A stretch of DNA of 64,000 bases from Antedon bifida. Its lineage: Eukaryota > Echinodermata > Crinoidea > Comatulida > Antedonidae. Of this stretch, positions 1 through 12,292 are shown piece after piece; within the stretch, counting starts at the first letter, position 1; each line of letters begins with the position of its first letter. Where the stretch lies: the NCBI GenBank assembly GCA_963402885.1, contig OY727093.1:23683409-23747408 (forward strand), written 5' to 3'. Made by a program: the position numbers and the translations under genes. The notes under the pieces are model-generated. The model was not told the origin of the DNA and ran no database searches. It was given only the letters and a program-made list of their open reading frames with translations.

Positions 1-737
1 TCCTCGTGCTAATCCAAATGCATTCCTGTAAAAAAATCATCCGGAAATAAAGAAAGATTAACAAGATAAGAGAAGGATGATGTCAGCTATCGTCAACAGC
101 CTAGTTGCCATTAATGAATCATCAGGAAACCATGAACTTTGATTTATAAATAATTTTATTCATTTTAATTTAAGATGTATTGTCCCCCAGAAAAAATAAA
201 AATGAAGATTAATAAAATCAGACTTTGAATAGGTCATTTTCCATAGGGGAAAAACGAACAAAAATAATGATTTAACTTATAAAATGTAACAAAAAATTTG
301 ACAATTCTTTTCGGCTAAAATTTTCGATCCAATTTTTGGTCAAAGTGAATATGTGACATTAAAATGTCATGGTATTCACCAAAAAATATGTAACAATTAT
401 TTTTTCAGGGACACAATATATCTTTAAATTATTCCATGCAAGGAATTTGTTGTACTTGATTCACCTACAATACAATATAAATTAGTATTTTAGGTTGATT
501 TTTTATGATATTATCACATTTCTTACTATGAATGAAAAATATTCATGACTTATATATTCATCAAACCGAGCTGCATGCTTGCAGCCATTTCACCATCCAA
601 ATAAAGCCTTTTAAAGATTTAAAAATCTTGCTGTTAGTTTCTGTTTCCTCACTCCCCATTCTCTATTCAAAATTTGAAGCAAACATTCTATAAAATGTGT
701 AATAATTACACAGCTTTTCCAAGAAATTAAATCAAAA
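1..737. other. AT-rich intergenic DNA with a dispersed repeat
   Basis: No coding region is supported here. About 160-420 contains one member of a dispersed AT-rich repeat family also present near 12690-12960, 14970-15310 and 39355-39665, all in the same orientation. Shared marks are the words ATTGTCCCC, GAATAGG(C/T)CATTT and GATCCAATTTTTGGTCAAAGTGAA-like stretches. Class unknown; no terminal inverted repeats were found. Confidence 0.45.
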
Positions 738-890
738 TATGTTTGATTATATAACATAGTATAATACTAACTCCAAATAGCAAGAGGCAAGCCATGATTC
801 GATCTTTATTTGATCAAAACATTGAATCATGGCTTGCCTCTTGTTAATTGGAATCAGTTTTACACTATGTTATTTAAACATAATCAGTGC
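738..890. repeat. Long hairpin with a perfect 20-bp upper stem
   Basis: Positions 781-800 (CAAGAGGCAAGCCATGATTC) are exactly complementary to 824-843, separated by a 23-base loop. Pairing continues less perfectly outward: 741-780 matches the reverse complement of 844-883 at roughly three quarters of positions. The total fold is about 145 bases. This could be a small foldback transposon or the precursor of a small RNA; the sequence does not match a microRNA I recognise. Confidence 0.6.
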
Positions 891-1903
891 ATCTATATAT
901 TTGTTTATAAGAAATAATTGGCTTCATTTTTGTACAGTATACTGTAAATTTAGAGAAAGTTGTTAACAAAATTAAATTAATTCTAAGACCTGACATGCAA
1001 GAAACCAATTTTACATTTGTTGGTATAAATAATTTGTTTTTAGCTTTCATTACATTCATTTATAATAATTTTTTTAATTATAATTTGTTTCACTAAATTT
1101 GTACTAAGATGTTTATGATCTAGTATACTATTAGACTACATGAATATTTTATTTGTTTTTTAAATAATTTCACAGTAAAAAAAAGTGGTTCATAGCAAGT
1201 AGAAAATAACAAAATAAAATACTAATTTTCCCGGTATTTATATTTCTTAATTTCTTAAATTACCAATTTACGTTTTAACATTATATTTTTTTTCCTAAAA
1301 TGTTTGCATAAACCTATATTGATGTCATGAATATTGTAAGATTTAACATATGATAATATTTATATTGGAAAATTGAAGAGCTCTTGACTTTTCTTGCATA
1401 GATTAAAAATCTTAATTTACTGTAGGTGACAATATTATGAGTTGAGATTTGTTGTAAAAGTAAAATATGATTAGATGTTGGGCAATGTTAAAATCTATCC
1501 TTGAAAAATAAATAAGTATTGCACAATATATGTAAATATATAAATTAATAATAAACAGGTATCGTAAAGAGTATTATGTAAAATGTCAACAGCTGCCCCT
1601 ATTTTTGCAAAAATTATGGGTGGAATATTAGGAATATAGATGTTTTTGCTTTACTCACAATCAATTACAACAATCAAGGCAGAAAAATGCCTTTATATGG
1701 ACTGGGCCTCTTTGACTACTAAATTTATTGATTTTATATTTACTTGAACATTGTTTTACAATATCATATTGGCTAAACTCCTTCCCATAGTTGAAATAGA
1801 AAAACTACCTTTTTAAGCCTTCTTAAAGGTTGTTTTATTAAAGTGCAAAATTTAAAAGTTCATTCCATAAATTTGTAGATGTAGATTGGTTAGTATATAG
1901 ATA
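891..1903. other. Intergenic, no feature seen
   Basis: AT-rich DNA between the hairpin and the TTAA-flanked element. The short open frames here have no recognisable content and are expected by chance. Confidence 0.4.
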
Positions 1904-1907
1904 TTAA

Positions 1908-2203
1908 GCTGCTTTCACGCCTGAATTTAGTCCGATGCCCTGAGAAAATTATCGTGGGAAATGAGTTGAGTGGTAAAGCATATGATCGTACAATTCGGTC
2001 TCCGAGTTCGGAGTGATTGATCAAGAAGCCATTTGTTTTCTAAAATTGTACGATTTCTTTCTTTTCTCCAATTAGCAGGTTGAGTATAAATGACCTTGCT
2101 TCGCAACGAATAACCAAATTCGTGCTCGATGTGAAAGCATGCTCAATGCTTATGAAATTATTTTAGGGAACCGGACCGAATCCTGGCGTGATGTGAAAGT
2201 AGC
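1908..2203. mobile_element. Non-autonomous DNA transposon (MITE) with TTAA target site
   Basis: A 296-bp element starts GCTGCTTTCAC and ends GTGAAAGTAGC, so the ends are inverted repeats with one mismatch over 11 bp. It is flanked on both sides by TTAA (1904-1907 and 2204-2207). Further inside, the ends stay loosely complementary (words such as GTCCG, CCCT and AAAATTAT recur inverted). A TTAA duplication is typical of piggyBac, Kolobok and Chapaev-like transposons; which one supplied the transposase cannot be told. No coding capacity. Confidence 0.7.
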
Positions 2204-2207
2204 TTAA

Positions 2208-4094
2208 GTCCACATGCAAAGGATAATAAAAATCCATATTTATATAAAATGGTTGTATGAATGTACATATTTACTAATTACTGTACATGAAAGTATCCTT
2301 TGTTTTTAATGTTTAAGATTGTCATCTTATTGTTATGTTGTTTAAATGTTACAGTAGCTGTTTAAAACATTGTGTTTATTATAATTACATACATTGGTAC
2401 AGTAAAATGATTTTCACTTTTTTTTTACATTTGATACACATGCGAACCTCACTTCCCGCTTAAGTCTGGTTTTAATACTACAATTGTTAACACTGTTTTT
2501 ACAAATTATAAAATTGTTTTTATTGTGAATTGGTAATGGTAATTCATTAAAGGAAATTTATTTATTATAGAAATATTATGAATAATTTAAGATTTAACAG
2601 ATCGTGTGTGTTTCTGTAATTATAGTTTAATTTACTATTTAATAAGATTTGTTTACTGTATATAAACTATTAACACATGTATTTATTATTTAATTTGAGA
2701 TGATTTTAAATTCTGTACTCATTTTAATACCAAGCGATAAAGACTGTGGTAGTAAATGAAACTTCCATCAATGACAGGTTGATTTTAATTTGGCAAATAA
2801 ATAATAAAATTCTTCTTTAAAACTTAATTTAAAAAGTAATCATAAACAAGCGTTCCACATGTTCTTAGAGATTTGAGCAACCCACCAGCCAAATACAATG
2901 CACTGTCATGTGTGTGTATCATAAAGCAAGCAAATCTAAATTCATACCAACGATCGAATAACAACCTGTCAGTACATGGGACTACAATTGAATTTCTGAG
3001 TTTCTGAACAACCCTTTATTGCGCTTAAGTGGATTTGTATAGAAAATCTATTTTCTTTCTAATGAGTTTTAAAATGCAGTAGCATCAGTATTTTGAACTG
3101 AAGTTACCTAATTCAACCAGGTTCTCATGGAAGAATAAATACTGTACTTGTATCACATATTAGTTCTATTGTGTTTAGTCGTGCTAGGTACACTATTATT
3201 GTTGGTGCTTTATGTAAATCAAATTTCTTTGCTTCTTTCACTGTCAATAGAAATAACATTGATTGTTTATCAGTTGTAATTCTTTAGAGTTAGTACTGTA
3301 CATTCAAATAGATTCCATTGTGAAACCCTTTCCTTCTCACTTATTTGTAGGAGGTGATGCAGAAAACATGAATTATTCATTAGTGTGTATTCCTCTACCT
3401 GATTGAATATGCATGACATGCGATATATGTAATAACTGCAAATTCATGATAATGCTTTCTATCTATTGGCTTAATGCGTAATGGCATAGTATGCGGTGGG
3501 GGTCCTGGGTTCAAATTTTACACATGTTAATTTTTTTAACTCACCGTCTTGGGTACAAGGGTTAAGTGCCAGCTTCAGCCGGTTCTCGTATTGTATCGCA
3601 CCTGCTTACGGAAACTGACACATATCATAGCATCTAACTCCTAAATATTTACCAACCTAACCCTCTAAATAATCTTTCACGATATTACAGTATACCATAT
3701 GGGATTAGGGTTGCTGTCAGAAGACGCGATACAGCAGAATGTTTAATGTCGCTAGAGGCAATACCGCTGGTGTATCGGGCAATTGCCTAGAGGGAATGGT
3801 ATTGTATCTTCATGGTCAACAGATACAACATAATAAATAATTAATTTCTGCATCATACCTTCGAGAAAAAAATATTTTCTTGCCTGCTGAATATTACTGC
3901 ATATATGATTTATTAGTGATTACCATAAAGAAATATTATTTTTTCCTATGAGAAAATAATTACTACTTACATGAAACATACAGTGTAATTCGGTTTATTA
4001 AATACAGAGTGTACTTTACACTGGATTTATTTCCTGTAGATGGTACTATAATTGATCATTTTCATATCAGTGGTAGAGGTATAAGATGTACTTT
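2208..4094. other. Intergenic; possible tRNA-headed SINE remnant near 3475-3600
   Basis: No gene seen. Near 3475-3535 a patch reads like the 3' half of a tRNA-derived SINE head: a box-B-like GGTTCAAATT lies at 3510-3519, preceded by a diverged box-A-like segment. The rest is featureless AT-rich DNA with many TACTGTA words. Confidence 0.3.
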
Positions 4095-4273
4095 TTCATG
4101 TTTAAATAAATTACTGCTTTAAATTGAATTTTAGATGTTTTTTTTTATATACTGTAGTTTTTTCCATCACATTAAAAAATATAATTCATGTTTAAATAAA
4201 TTGCTGCTTTAAATTGAATTTTAGATGTTTTCTTTATATACTGTAGTTTTTTCCATCACATTAAAAAATATAA
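4095..4273. repeat. 90-bp direct tandem duplication, two copies
   Basis: Copy 1 is 4095-4184 and copy 2 is 4185-4273. Both begin TTCATGTTTAAATAAATT and differ by single substitutions and by the length of one T run. The adjacent head-to-tail arrangement indicates a recent local duplication. Confidence 0.85.
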
Positions 4274-5187
4274 TGGTATTAAATTGAAGTGCTGACCTGA
4301 AACTAATGTCCTATCTTTTGCATTGCCTGGGTCGGCTAGATCCGACCACTCATGAGAATTAGGTTCCACCCAATGGACACATACAGACAATATGATATCA
4401 TTAATACTTTATTCTTTGACATTCAACTGTGGTATTACTTAAAGACACCATTAACTAATATTTTATCACAAAATTTAAAACAAAGCAGAAAATTAATAAT
4501 AAAATTAAGAATTAATCCTATTTCTATAGCAATAATGTATACAATTTATGTACGAGTTGACCGTAATGTTAAACTACCTTTCAGATAGGTGGGGAGGGGG
4601 TCCAAAAACACCTTTATAAAGCACAAGAACCCAAATTAAACCCAATTTCTACGTCTAGAATATTCATGGCCTCTGGAATAAATAATTAACCACACATCTA
4701 TATAAATGCAAATAAACTATTTACAAATGTTTTATAATAGTGGTTACAATCAAAGTTGCCAATGCAAGACAAGAATTTGTTAAATATTAAATTATTACAC
4801 AACAGCTACACATTTCACATGCAACAACCTTTTGATAATAACTAGCTAAAGAATCTAAGATAGATATTTTCTTTTTACAGATATTAAGCAAAATTGCTGC
4901 TCAGAACCTGGACCACAACATAGACCCAGACTTAATAAAGTTCCAAATCATTTTCAGTTAAAAAATTCTTTAAACACTATGAGCCATGCAGAGTATTTAG
5001 AGAGCAGCTTTTTGAGTGTTATATGTCAGTATGTCATACCAACTTAAATAAATTTGTTTGACTGAACTGAATAGCTTTTATACTGACTAATTTCCAATCT
5101 TGTGAGTGTCATACAGTTTGAGCACAGTAATTTAGTACTCGCTATGTACAAAATATATATCCAGACAGAATGTGTATATAGTATTAA
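4274..5187. other. Intergenic, no gene supported
   Basis: An open frame of 78 codons at 4352-4588 has no recognisable domain, and its amino-acid composition is that of translated AT-rich DNA. Nothing else seen. Confidence 0.4.
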
Positions 5188-5382
5188 GGCCAACTGAGAC
5201 AGCATTGTACGAGTCATCTCGTTGAGAGAAACTTAATCATGTTTAAAGTTCCCCCCGACAACCATACAACTACGGCCAATGCTATCTCAAGACAAATCGT
5301 CTCGTCAGGATTTAACTCAGGCAGCACCGATGAGTCAAGACGTTTCATAGGCCTCGTCATACGATGCTGTGTGAGTTGGTTT
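5188..5382. mobile_element. Small MITE next to the DNAJA poly(A) signal
   Basis: The left end reads GCCAACTGAGACAGCATTGT; the reverse complement of the right end reads CCAACTCACACAGCATCGTA. These give inverted repeats of about 25 bp with a few mismatches around a 195-bp element without coding capacity. Target duplication is unclear and the family is unassigned. It lies in or just beyond the 3' untranslated region of the DNAJA-type gene on the minus strand. Confidence 0.5.
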
Positions 5383-5387
5383 TTATT
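5382..5387 (-). promoter_or_regulatory. Candidate poly(A) signal of the DNAJA-type gene
   Basis: On the minus strand this is AATAAA, about 360 bases after the stop codon at 5748. It sits at the edge of the inserted MITE. Chosen because no nearer canonical hexamer was found. Confidence 0.4.
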
Positions 5388-5747
5388 GTATCAGTAAAGC
5401 TTATAAAATTCTGTTTATGTAAATTGTTAACAGTTAACTAAGGCAATCATTTGTGGAATAATTATACAGTACTTGCACAAGAAATTGTTGTCATGCTTTA
5501 GAAAAAGTGTAGCTTTCAAATAAATTATTATATTGTGTAGTGCAATTATAAACATCATTACGATAGGTAGATTTAACAACAGTCCTTTTTTGCAGTAATA
5601 TAAATTGTAGTTTTAAAAAATATGTGGTACATAAAGGAGTAGACTGAACCATTTAAATAGTGATGCTTTATATCCACAAAGAATATAATTTTCTTGTACA
5701 TCAATTTTCATACCGTTTGAAATATTCATATCAGAATACAACTGTCG

Positions 5748-8557
5748 TCAATGACTTTGACATTGGACTCGTCTACCGCCCATGTCATCATCCTCATTAT
5801 ATGCGTGATTGTGGCTTGCTTTTTGACGGTATGTTGAAGGGTCAAATGAGACTAAATCAACTTCTTCAGCGTTCTCATCTGGAATAGGTTCTTCACGTTC
5901 TGGTAGCAGACTTTCTAACTCTTTTAGTTTATCTAACGGCACAAATCCGTCACTTGGGAAGATAACGTTAAATCTGATAATTAAACGACCTTTCTCATAT
6001 GGGTTTTTATAAAACGGCATTCCTTCATTTAGGATACACTTCAGCTCATCATGTTTCACTACATCACCTTCAATGAAGAAAATAAAAAGCAACAAGATTA
6101 TAATTATTGTTGTCATTTACAGTTATAAAATATTTCATGATCCAAATAAAACAAGAGTTCAAACTTACAGATACTAACTGGTACACATACAAATTTGACA
6201 TGACACAGTTTAAAATCCAATGTCTAATAATTGTTTTAACATTTTAAAATAGTGCGTGGGTTGGGTGAGGGCTGGGCTTTTGGGTGGAGCTGTCTATACA
6301 AAACAGCTATACCAAGCAATATGTGACCATTGGTCTAACAACAAAAGAGTATAAATGAGTAGAGGCATGATTTTAAACTGGTGTATTTGATTGGCTCCTG
6401 TGATGCAGCCATACCGTATGGTTCCTCTTCATGGTAACTTGCCTCTTTAATCTCCGATTGCATTGTAATTTACTTTTTAGTTAATTAATATTATCTTTGC
6501 TTACAACACAAGGTTGTCATAGAAACAATAAACATACCTGCATGTGAAATAATGAGCAGCTCCCTGTTGTCCAAAGTCTTCAATACTTTCTGGAAACCAC
6601 AAAGAGCTTCAACTAATTTAATTTCCATTTTAATAAGAAGATCATTTCCTTGTCTCTTATAAATCGGATGTTCCTTTTCGTCAATTATAATAATGATGTC
6701 ACCCGGTTCTAAACCAGGCTCTTGGTCTCCCTCTCCCCTAAAGAAAATCTTCTGTCCATCCTTCATACCTTTATATAAAGACAAACCAATCATAATTTTA
6801 ACCTCTGCCTCTACCTTTGTATATACAGGCAAAGTACTATCAGTATATCCATCTCATTGTCACGGTGTTCTTAAAGTCTCTGGGTATCTTAACCATCACT
6901 CATCTATATTGTAGACAGTTTGTACGGCTGTTTGTTAAATACAAATTGTTCCTACTAAATGCATACATGCACATGAGGTACAAAATTTACTTTAAACTAC
7001 AGTAGACGGTTTATATGACATTTGAACATTATCTGCCAACATAGCCGCCAAACTGGCATCTAAATAACCTACTTTGGCTGTTCGTTATACATTTGTTTGC
7101 TATTGCATGCATTCATACACACAAAGTATCAAAATGAATGTTATTGTGATGGGAAGGTTTTAAACTACGTTTGGAAACCACCCTGAAGTGGGGGAAAGGA
7201 AGCACCCTCTTTGGGGTGGGTATCTTTTCTAGTTAATTACGCAAGAGCTGGTTTTGTTACCTTTATCTACATGCACCTCTAAAATCTTCCTTTCTCTTAC
7301 AATTTTCTTGCCACTACATGTTTTACAACGATCCTTTTCATTTATTCGTTCTCCTTGTCCTTCACAGCTACGACAAACAGATTGAATCTGTTGAACCATT
7401 CCAGGACCTAACTGATGTATTTGTACCTGAACTCCAGTTCCTCGACATATTGGGCACTTCTCCACTGCACCTTTTTTACCACCCTTACCTGTTTTATTAA
7501 ACATAAATATTTTTATATAATTAGTTTCAATTTTAGAAATATAGAACCAGAACTCCGATATAGTACAAATATAATTGCAACACACTTTTTGTATATTTTC
7601 AAGTCAATTGTTGCACACATTGTATTGATAATGCTTTGAAGTGACTGAACTCAGGCACTGTACAAACTAATAAATTGTTTCTTTACGAAAATGTTTATAC
7701 TGTGTATCCTTATGAACTCGTGGCATTCATTGTGGATTATGTATATTTGTAATTTTTTGGATAGAATAAAGAAATAAAATGTATTGTATTTTAATTGTTA
7801 AATTCAAATAATTAAAAAAATTACCTTCACACTTCTCACACACAACATTTTTTTGTAGAGCTAATTTCCTAACCGAAGCATTGTACATTTCCTCAAGCGT
7901 AACACTGAGTTGATGAATAACATCCTTGCCCTTACGCTCACGTCGGCCTCCACCTCCTCCACCACCACCACCGAAAAACATGTCAAATATATCCATAGGT
8001 GAAGAGAAATGCCCCTCCCCTGTGCCCCCTTCTTTGATAGCTTGATCACCACCTCGGTCATAAAGATCTCGCTTCTTGGAATCTGATAAAACTTCATATG
8101 CTTGGGATATCTGTTTAAACTGTAAAATGAACCATTTTTAAATTACTGTAGAAAGAAGCTGAATTAAAATGTTGCTAATCAACTGTACTGTAGGCTTCAA
8201 TCATAAGGACGATAACAATAAATAATATCATTTCTACAGAAAACAAAAGAAAGTTTCATCTTAAACTTTAGAACTATACTGTAGAATAATCATATTACTG
8301 TATATTGTACCATCTTTGATGAATATAATATTTTTGAAATTGGATTTGTGAATATTATCGTCACTGGTTATCGTCTGTAGTATAAACAGGCTTATAACCT
8401 AGAAAACAATTTCTTACAAACTCACTTTTTCAGGATCTTCAGGATTTCTGTCTGGATGATATTTCAATGCAAGTTTTCTATATGCTTTTTTCAGTTCATT
8501 CTCGGTTGCCTCTGGCTTAACACCAAGTAAATCATAGTAACCTGTTTCTTTCACCAT
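5748..8557 (-). CDS. DNAJA1-like: DnaJ homolog subfamily A (type I Hsp40 co-chaperone)
   Basis: Coding exons, in transcript order: 8426-8557, 7825-8119, 7261-7488, 6538-6768, 5748-6067; 1206 nt, 401 residues, all GT-AG and phase-consistent. Residues 1-66 are the J domain with HPD at 34-36, which stimulates Hsp70 ATPase. A Gly/Phe region follows, with nine consecutive glycines near 94-102. The zinc-binding region holds four CxxC pairs: C138/C141, C154/C157, C181/C184 and C197/C200; the last is CxxCxGxK rather than CxxCxGxG, as in vertebrate DNAJA1. The substrate-binding C-terminal domain ends in CQSH, a CaaX box implying farnesylation at C398 and membrane association. Length matches the family (about 397-412). 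The start is the ATG opening MVKETGYY. Expected role: cytosolic protein folding with Hsp70. DNAJA1 versus DNAJA4 is not resolved. Confidence 0.96.
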
Positions 8558-9545
8558 TTTGCTTTCTTTTTACTGAAAAAATAGAAACTGCAAATTTATT
8601 AAAGAGATAATAAATAATAGGTAAAAAAGATCATTTCCATAAAATTAAAGTTGCATGTGTATATTTATCAATGTGGTTTCAATTCATTTAAAAACATGCA
8701 CTATTTAACTGCAAGACATACTGTAGGCCCGATTGTATTCTTGCAATTTGATCGGTCCATTACGCATCTTGTTTCATTTTGAATTAGCCATATCTCTTGT
8801 GAAAATGATATAAAATGGTGATAATTAACATGTACTAATATGAACGTTCAGTTTTTTATCATTTTGAGAATTTGTGACACGGGACATTGGGATTGTTGAC
8901 TATTAATCCGATCGTGTTCGCAAATCAATTTGTTTTGCACGCTGTCTACTCCTTTTTTAATAATGGCATACTGTAGCTTCCCAGCCTAGCATTCCTCAAT
9001 GATTTACGATGGATAAATATAAAAGAAATGAATGATTTGTATTGTATTTTCGTTGTTTTCTGGGTTGACCAACTAGCATATAGGTGTTTAGCACCTGTTT
9101 GGTCTTTCCTTGCCTTTTATATTTGTTTTGCCTTCTTTGTATATGGCAGAAAATTGAATAAATAAATAAAAAATAAAATGAATTATAAAATGGAGAATAG
9201 GCCTAGGCCTAGCCTATTTCAATTTCATTCATTCGATGACAAATCGATTGATTTTGTTGAAATATTCTCACCATCCAACTTATAAACAACATTCTTTATT
9301 TCTATAATATCCAACCACACCGACGTCATAAAGAAGCCATACCACCTCTGTTTTTAGACCTAGGCCTAGCCCTAGCCAGCCTAGCTTTTTTGTTTAAACC
9401 CACTCAGCAGTCATCATGCATTGTTACCCGAACCGGACGTGCTAACAGGATAATTGCATAAAAGATTCTATGCCTAACTAAGTACATATACCTACCTTTT
9501 AAAAACAAACTTTAAATTAAGTTGAACGAAATGCTATTACTCATT
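8558..9545 (-). other. 5' UTR intron and inferred first exon of the DNAJA-type gene
   Basis: Just upstream of the ATG the minus strand reads a pyrimidine tract then TTTTTTCAG, an acceptor ending at 8573, leaving a 15-base leader in coding exon 1. A good donor, AAAAG|GTAGGTAT, lies with its GT at 9495-9494. A first non-coding exon of roughly 9496-9545 is therefore likely, downstream of a TATAATAA at about 9572-9579 and the heat-shock element. Exon and start site are inferred, not proven. The intron holds no other feature. Confidence 0.45.
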
Positions 9546-9633
9546 TACAAAAGAAATATATTTTAGGAGGGTTATTATAGAGTAGAAATTAAGGTTCAAT
9601 TTACTAGGACCGAAAATATTCACGCGACGACGG

Positions 9634-9651
9634 GAATTTTCAAGAAACTTC
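9634..9651. promoter_or_regulatory. Heat-shock element, four perfect alternating nGAAn units
   Basis: The sequence GAATTTTCAAGAAACTTC contains GAA, TTC, GAA, TTC, each spaced by two bases, which is the canonical inverted-pentamer binding site for trimeric HSF1. It lies about 90 bp upstream of the inferred transcription start of the DNAJA-type co-chaperone, a gene class that is heat-inducible in other animals. Confidence 0.8.
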
Positions 9652-9886
9652 TCATGTGGGTACAAAAACTATTTTATATCAATTTCATTACTGTTAGGAA
9701 ATAAATTATTACATTTATTATCTACAAGAAAAAAATAAATAAGAATATTTAAATAATTTTATAAATATAATATACATTACTACCTTTACATTGTTACTAA
9801 ATAATATCTTCCAGTAACTAATTTATAAAAAAAGCGTACATTACATTTCCTATTTCCATATACTGCCCTCTATGTATTACCATTTT

Positions 9887-9993
9887 TAGTCGAGTCGCGA
9901 CACATAGAGCTCACTTTGTCGGTCGGTTGGTCGGTCGGTAAACGCTAACTCAAATTTGCGCACGCGCCTGGGCCAGGTATGTATGGCCTTGTT
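9887..9993 (+). mobile_element. TCGG-core interspersed element, copy 1
   Basis: Member of a short family seen about ten times in this window. The consensus runs: hairpin AGTCGCGTGCAACGCGACT, then CTACAGCTCACTATGTCGG, a variable run of TCGG/TTGG units, TAAACACTAACTCAAATTTG, a GCGACTGCAGCCATATATAT-like palindromic end, and GGCCTTGTT. The opening hairpin has 8-bp arms and a 3-base loop. Translation of the core gives meaningless Gly-Arg-rich peptides. No coding capacity, no clear target duplication; class unknown. This copy has a damaged hairpin but a complete 3' end. Confidence 0.65.
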
Positions 9994-10703
9994 AAATGTG
10001 AACTTTATTGTTGGCTAAAACACTCATACACGAACTAACAAAAAAGATTCTATTATTTCGTATTAAGTTGTTAATTAGGGGTAAAAACATTGATTTATAG
10101 TACATCAGTATATAGGAGGCATAGTGTCAAAGATTTGAGATTGCTTCTTTTTTTTTTAAAAAGAGCCGGGGGAAATATTATAACTTCTGTTTGAATATTA
10201 TTTGTATTAAAGTTTCTTCTTATGTAGGCCTACGACAGCCAATTACTCATTCTCTCCATACTGTGCAATTATTTATATCCATTGATTATTCTATTTGTTT
10301 GCCTTATATTAAACAGAATCCCCAGCATACTTTTAAAATTCTAATATTTTTAGACCTTCCAATTGCTGATTTCAAGCTGAAATGTTGACGCTTGTAATTC
10401 CGCGCCGGTGGTATCAATTTTCTATGGAGTGGCCCGGAGACGAATGCAGGGTGGATTTGATTACATTTATTTAGCACACAACTAATTCCAAACGCCAATG
10501 CCAGATTCATATTCTCAAAATGTTCAATACTCAAAACCACCCACCACCTGTACTGAGTAGGGCGCCACTTGTTGGCAGATGTGTAAAAACTTTTTTTCAG
10601 CTGCTCTCAGAATCATGACTACAGTGAATCCACATGAATAATCATGATGTGATCGACGGTAAGGCCTATCATAAATTTGTTTACTCTGGATTTCCTAATT
10701 TTT

Positions 10704-10951
10704 AGTCGCGACTCTACAGCTCATGTTGGCATGGTCGGTCGGTAAACACTAACTCATATTCATATTTTTTCGTTATTTTGACAGTGGTTATTTATTACTT
10801 GGAGGCAAATATAAATGTTTTTAAACATTTTCAACATTTTTAAACATTTTCAGCAATTTTGGTACGGTCGGTTAGTCGGTAAACACTAACTCATATTCAT
10901 ATTTTTTCGTTATTTTGACAGTGGATATTAATAATTGGAGGCAAATATAAT
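10704..10951 (+). repeat. TCGG-core element fragments in a local tandem duplication
   Basis: Two partial TCGG-core copies (10704-10760 and 10861-10895) are each followed by the same stretch, CTCATATTCATATTTTTTCG through GGAGGCAAATATAA. The repeated block is about 80 bp (10733-10815 and 10868-10951), so this is a local duplication that captured the element. Confidence 0.65.
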
Positions 10952-11021
10952 CAATCAATGTAACTGTTTTTTAAAATTATTATTCACATTTTATCACAGT
11001 TTTTCACAATTTTTAAATATT

Positions 11022-11133
11022 TCTTTGCGTGCAACGCGACTTCACAGCTCACTATGTCGGTCGCCGGGTGGGTTGGTCGGTCGGTCGGTAAACACTAACT
11101 CAAATTTGAGCACGCGACTGCAGCCATATGTCA
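11022..11133 (+). mobile_element. TCGG-core interspersed element, copy 4
   Basis: Carries GCGTGCAACGCGAC, CACTATGTCGG, an expanded TCGG tract with a GCCGGGTG interruption, TAAACACTAACTCAAATTTG and CGACTGCAGCCATATG. The 3' GGCCTTGTT is missing. Confidence 0.65.
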
Positions 11134-11139
11134 AAAAGT

Positions 11140-12290
11140 GTGTAAATGCATTTTAATGTGCTTACGTCACTTTACTTGAGGGATTCTCTAGTTCAAGTTT
11201 ATTTTCAAATGATGATAAGAAATATAAAAAATGATTCTATGCTGGTTGTCCCCTGGGCACCCCTCCCACTCAGACATTTACCTTCGGTATTTTGTACTTT
11301 TCCCCATGGACATTTGCCCACCCCCGGACCTACGGCATACCCCCGGACCTACGGCATTCCCCCAGACACCCCACCCACATCAGTATTTTATCATTATTCC
11401 AATTTCAAATTCAAATCTGTGTTTAAAAAGTAGGCCTACAGTAAGACATATTTAAACAAACTCAACGACTATAAAGTAGTAAGTTCTATAAAACTTTTCA
11501 TTTAACACTTGCGTCAAATGATTTTTCTCAATAAATACTATATTTTATAGTTTTCTCTATTTTGTTTATGTATGTTCACCTTGATTTTGCGTATGATGTT
11601 GTCTTATATTGTTTTATTGTTAGCAAGATAATGAATGAAAACATCAAAGATACCTCTAATTTGTATAATTTGAACAACCAGTTCATGCCGTTCCTTCTTC
11701 ATTGCTATTTTACAGATTACTGACCCATTTTGACTAGGACGATAACGATCGACGATAAATAGACAAATGTGAATTTTTCATACATAAAACAAAAATAAAT
11801 ATAAACACTTTTCATTCTAGAACTATAGAATAACCATAGGCTTCCTTTGATGAAAATTGTATTTTCAAACGTCCAATCAAATGTTTCAGTTGACTAACAA
11901 TAGAACAGGAACGTCAAAAACAAACGGCGGATGAATTTGAAAAGAAATAGTTTTTTTAAACCACTCGTATAAAAAAAACCTGTACATTAAATCAAACGAT
12001 GTTTAACATTACAAAGTTTACCTCTTGCCTCTTGTACAAAATTGAAGTTTTTTGGACAAGTAGTTCTCGAGAAAATGCAAATTCAGTTTACTTGTTACCG
12101 TACTTTAAGACTGCTCGTCGGCTTTTGAAAATTCTGTCCTATCGTTTAACACTAGAAGGTCTGAAAATATAATACAAAAAGTTGTCCAGAATTAGGACCG
12201 TGGTCCGGATTGCCTCCAACATTTAATGGAGTGGTCCTTGACCACATATATATCTATCTCTATTTTCATTTTGGTAAAGATCTTGCAATA
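11140..12290. other. Intergenic; short 19-bp tandem repeat at 11321-11358
   Basis: The unit CCCCCGGACCTACGGCAT occurs twice in tandem at 11321-11358, with one variable following base. No gene is supported; the open frames covering it lack recognisable content. Confidence 0.4.
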
Positions 12291-12292
12291 AT

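Noticed and set aside
5660-5887. Plus-strand frame of 75 codons
   Set aside because: Antisense to the last DNAJA exon, which has clear homology on the minus strand.
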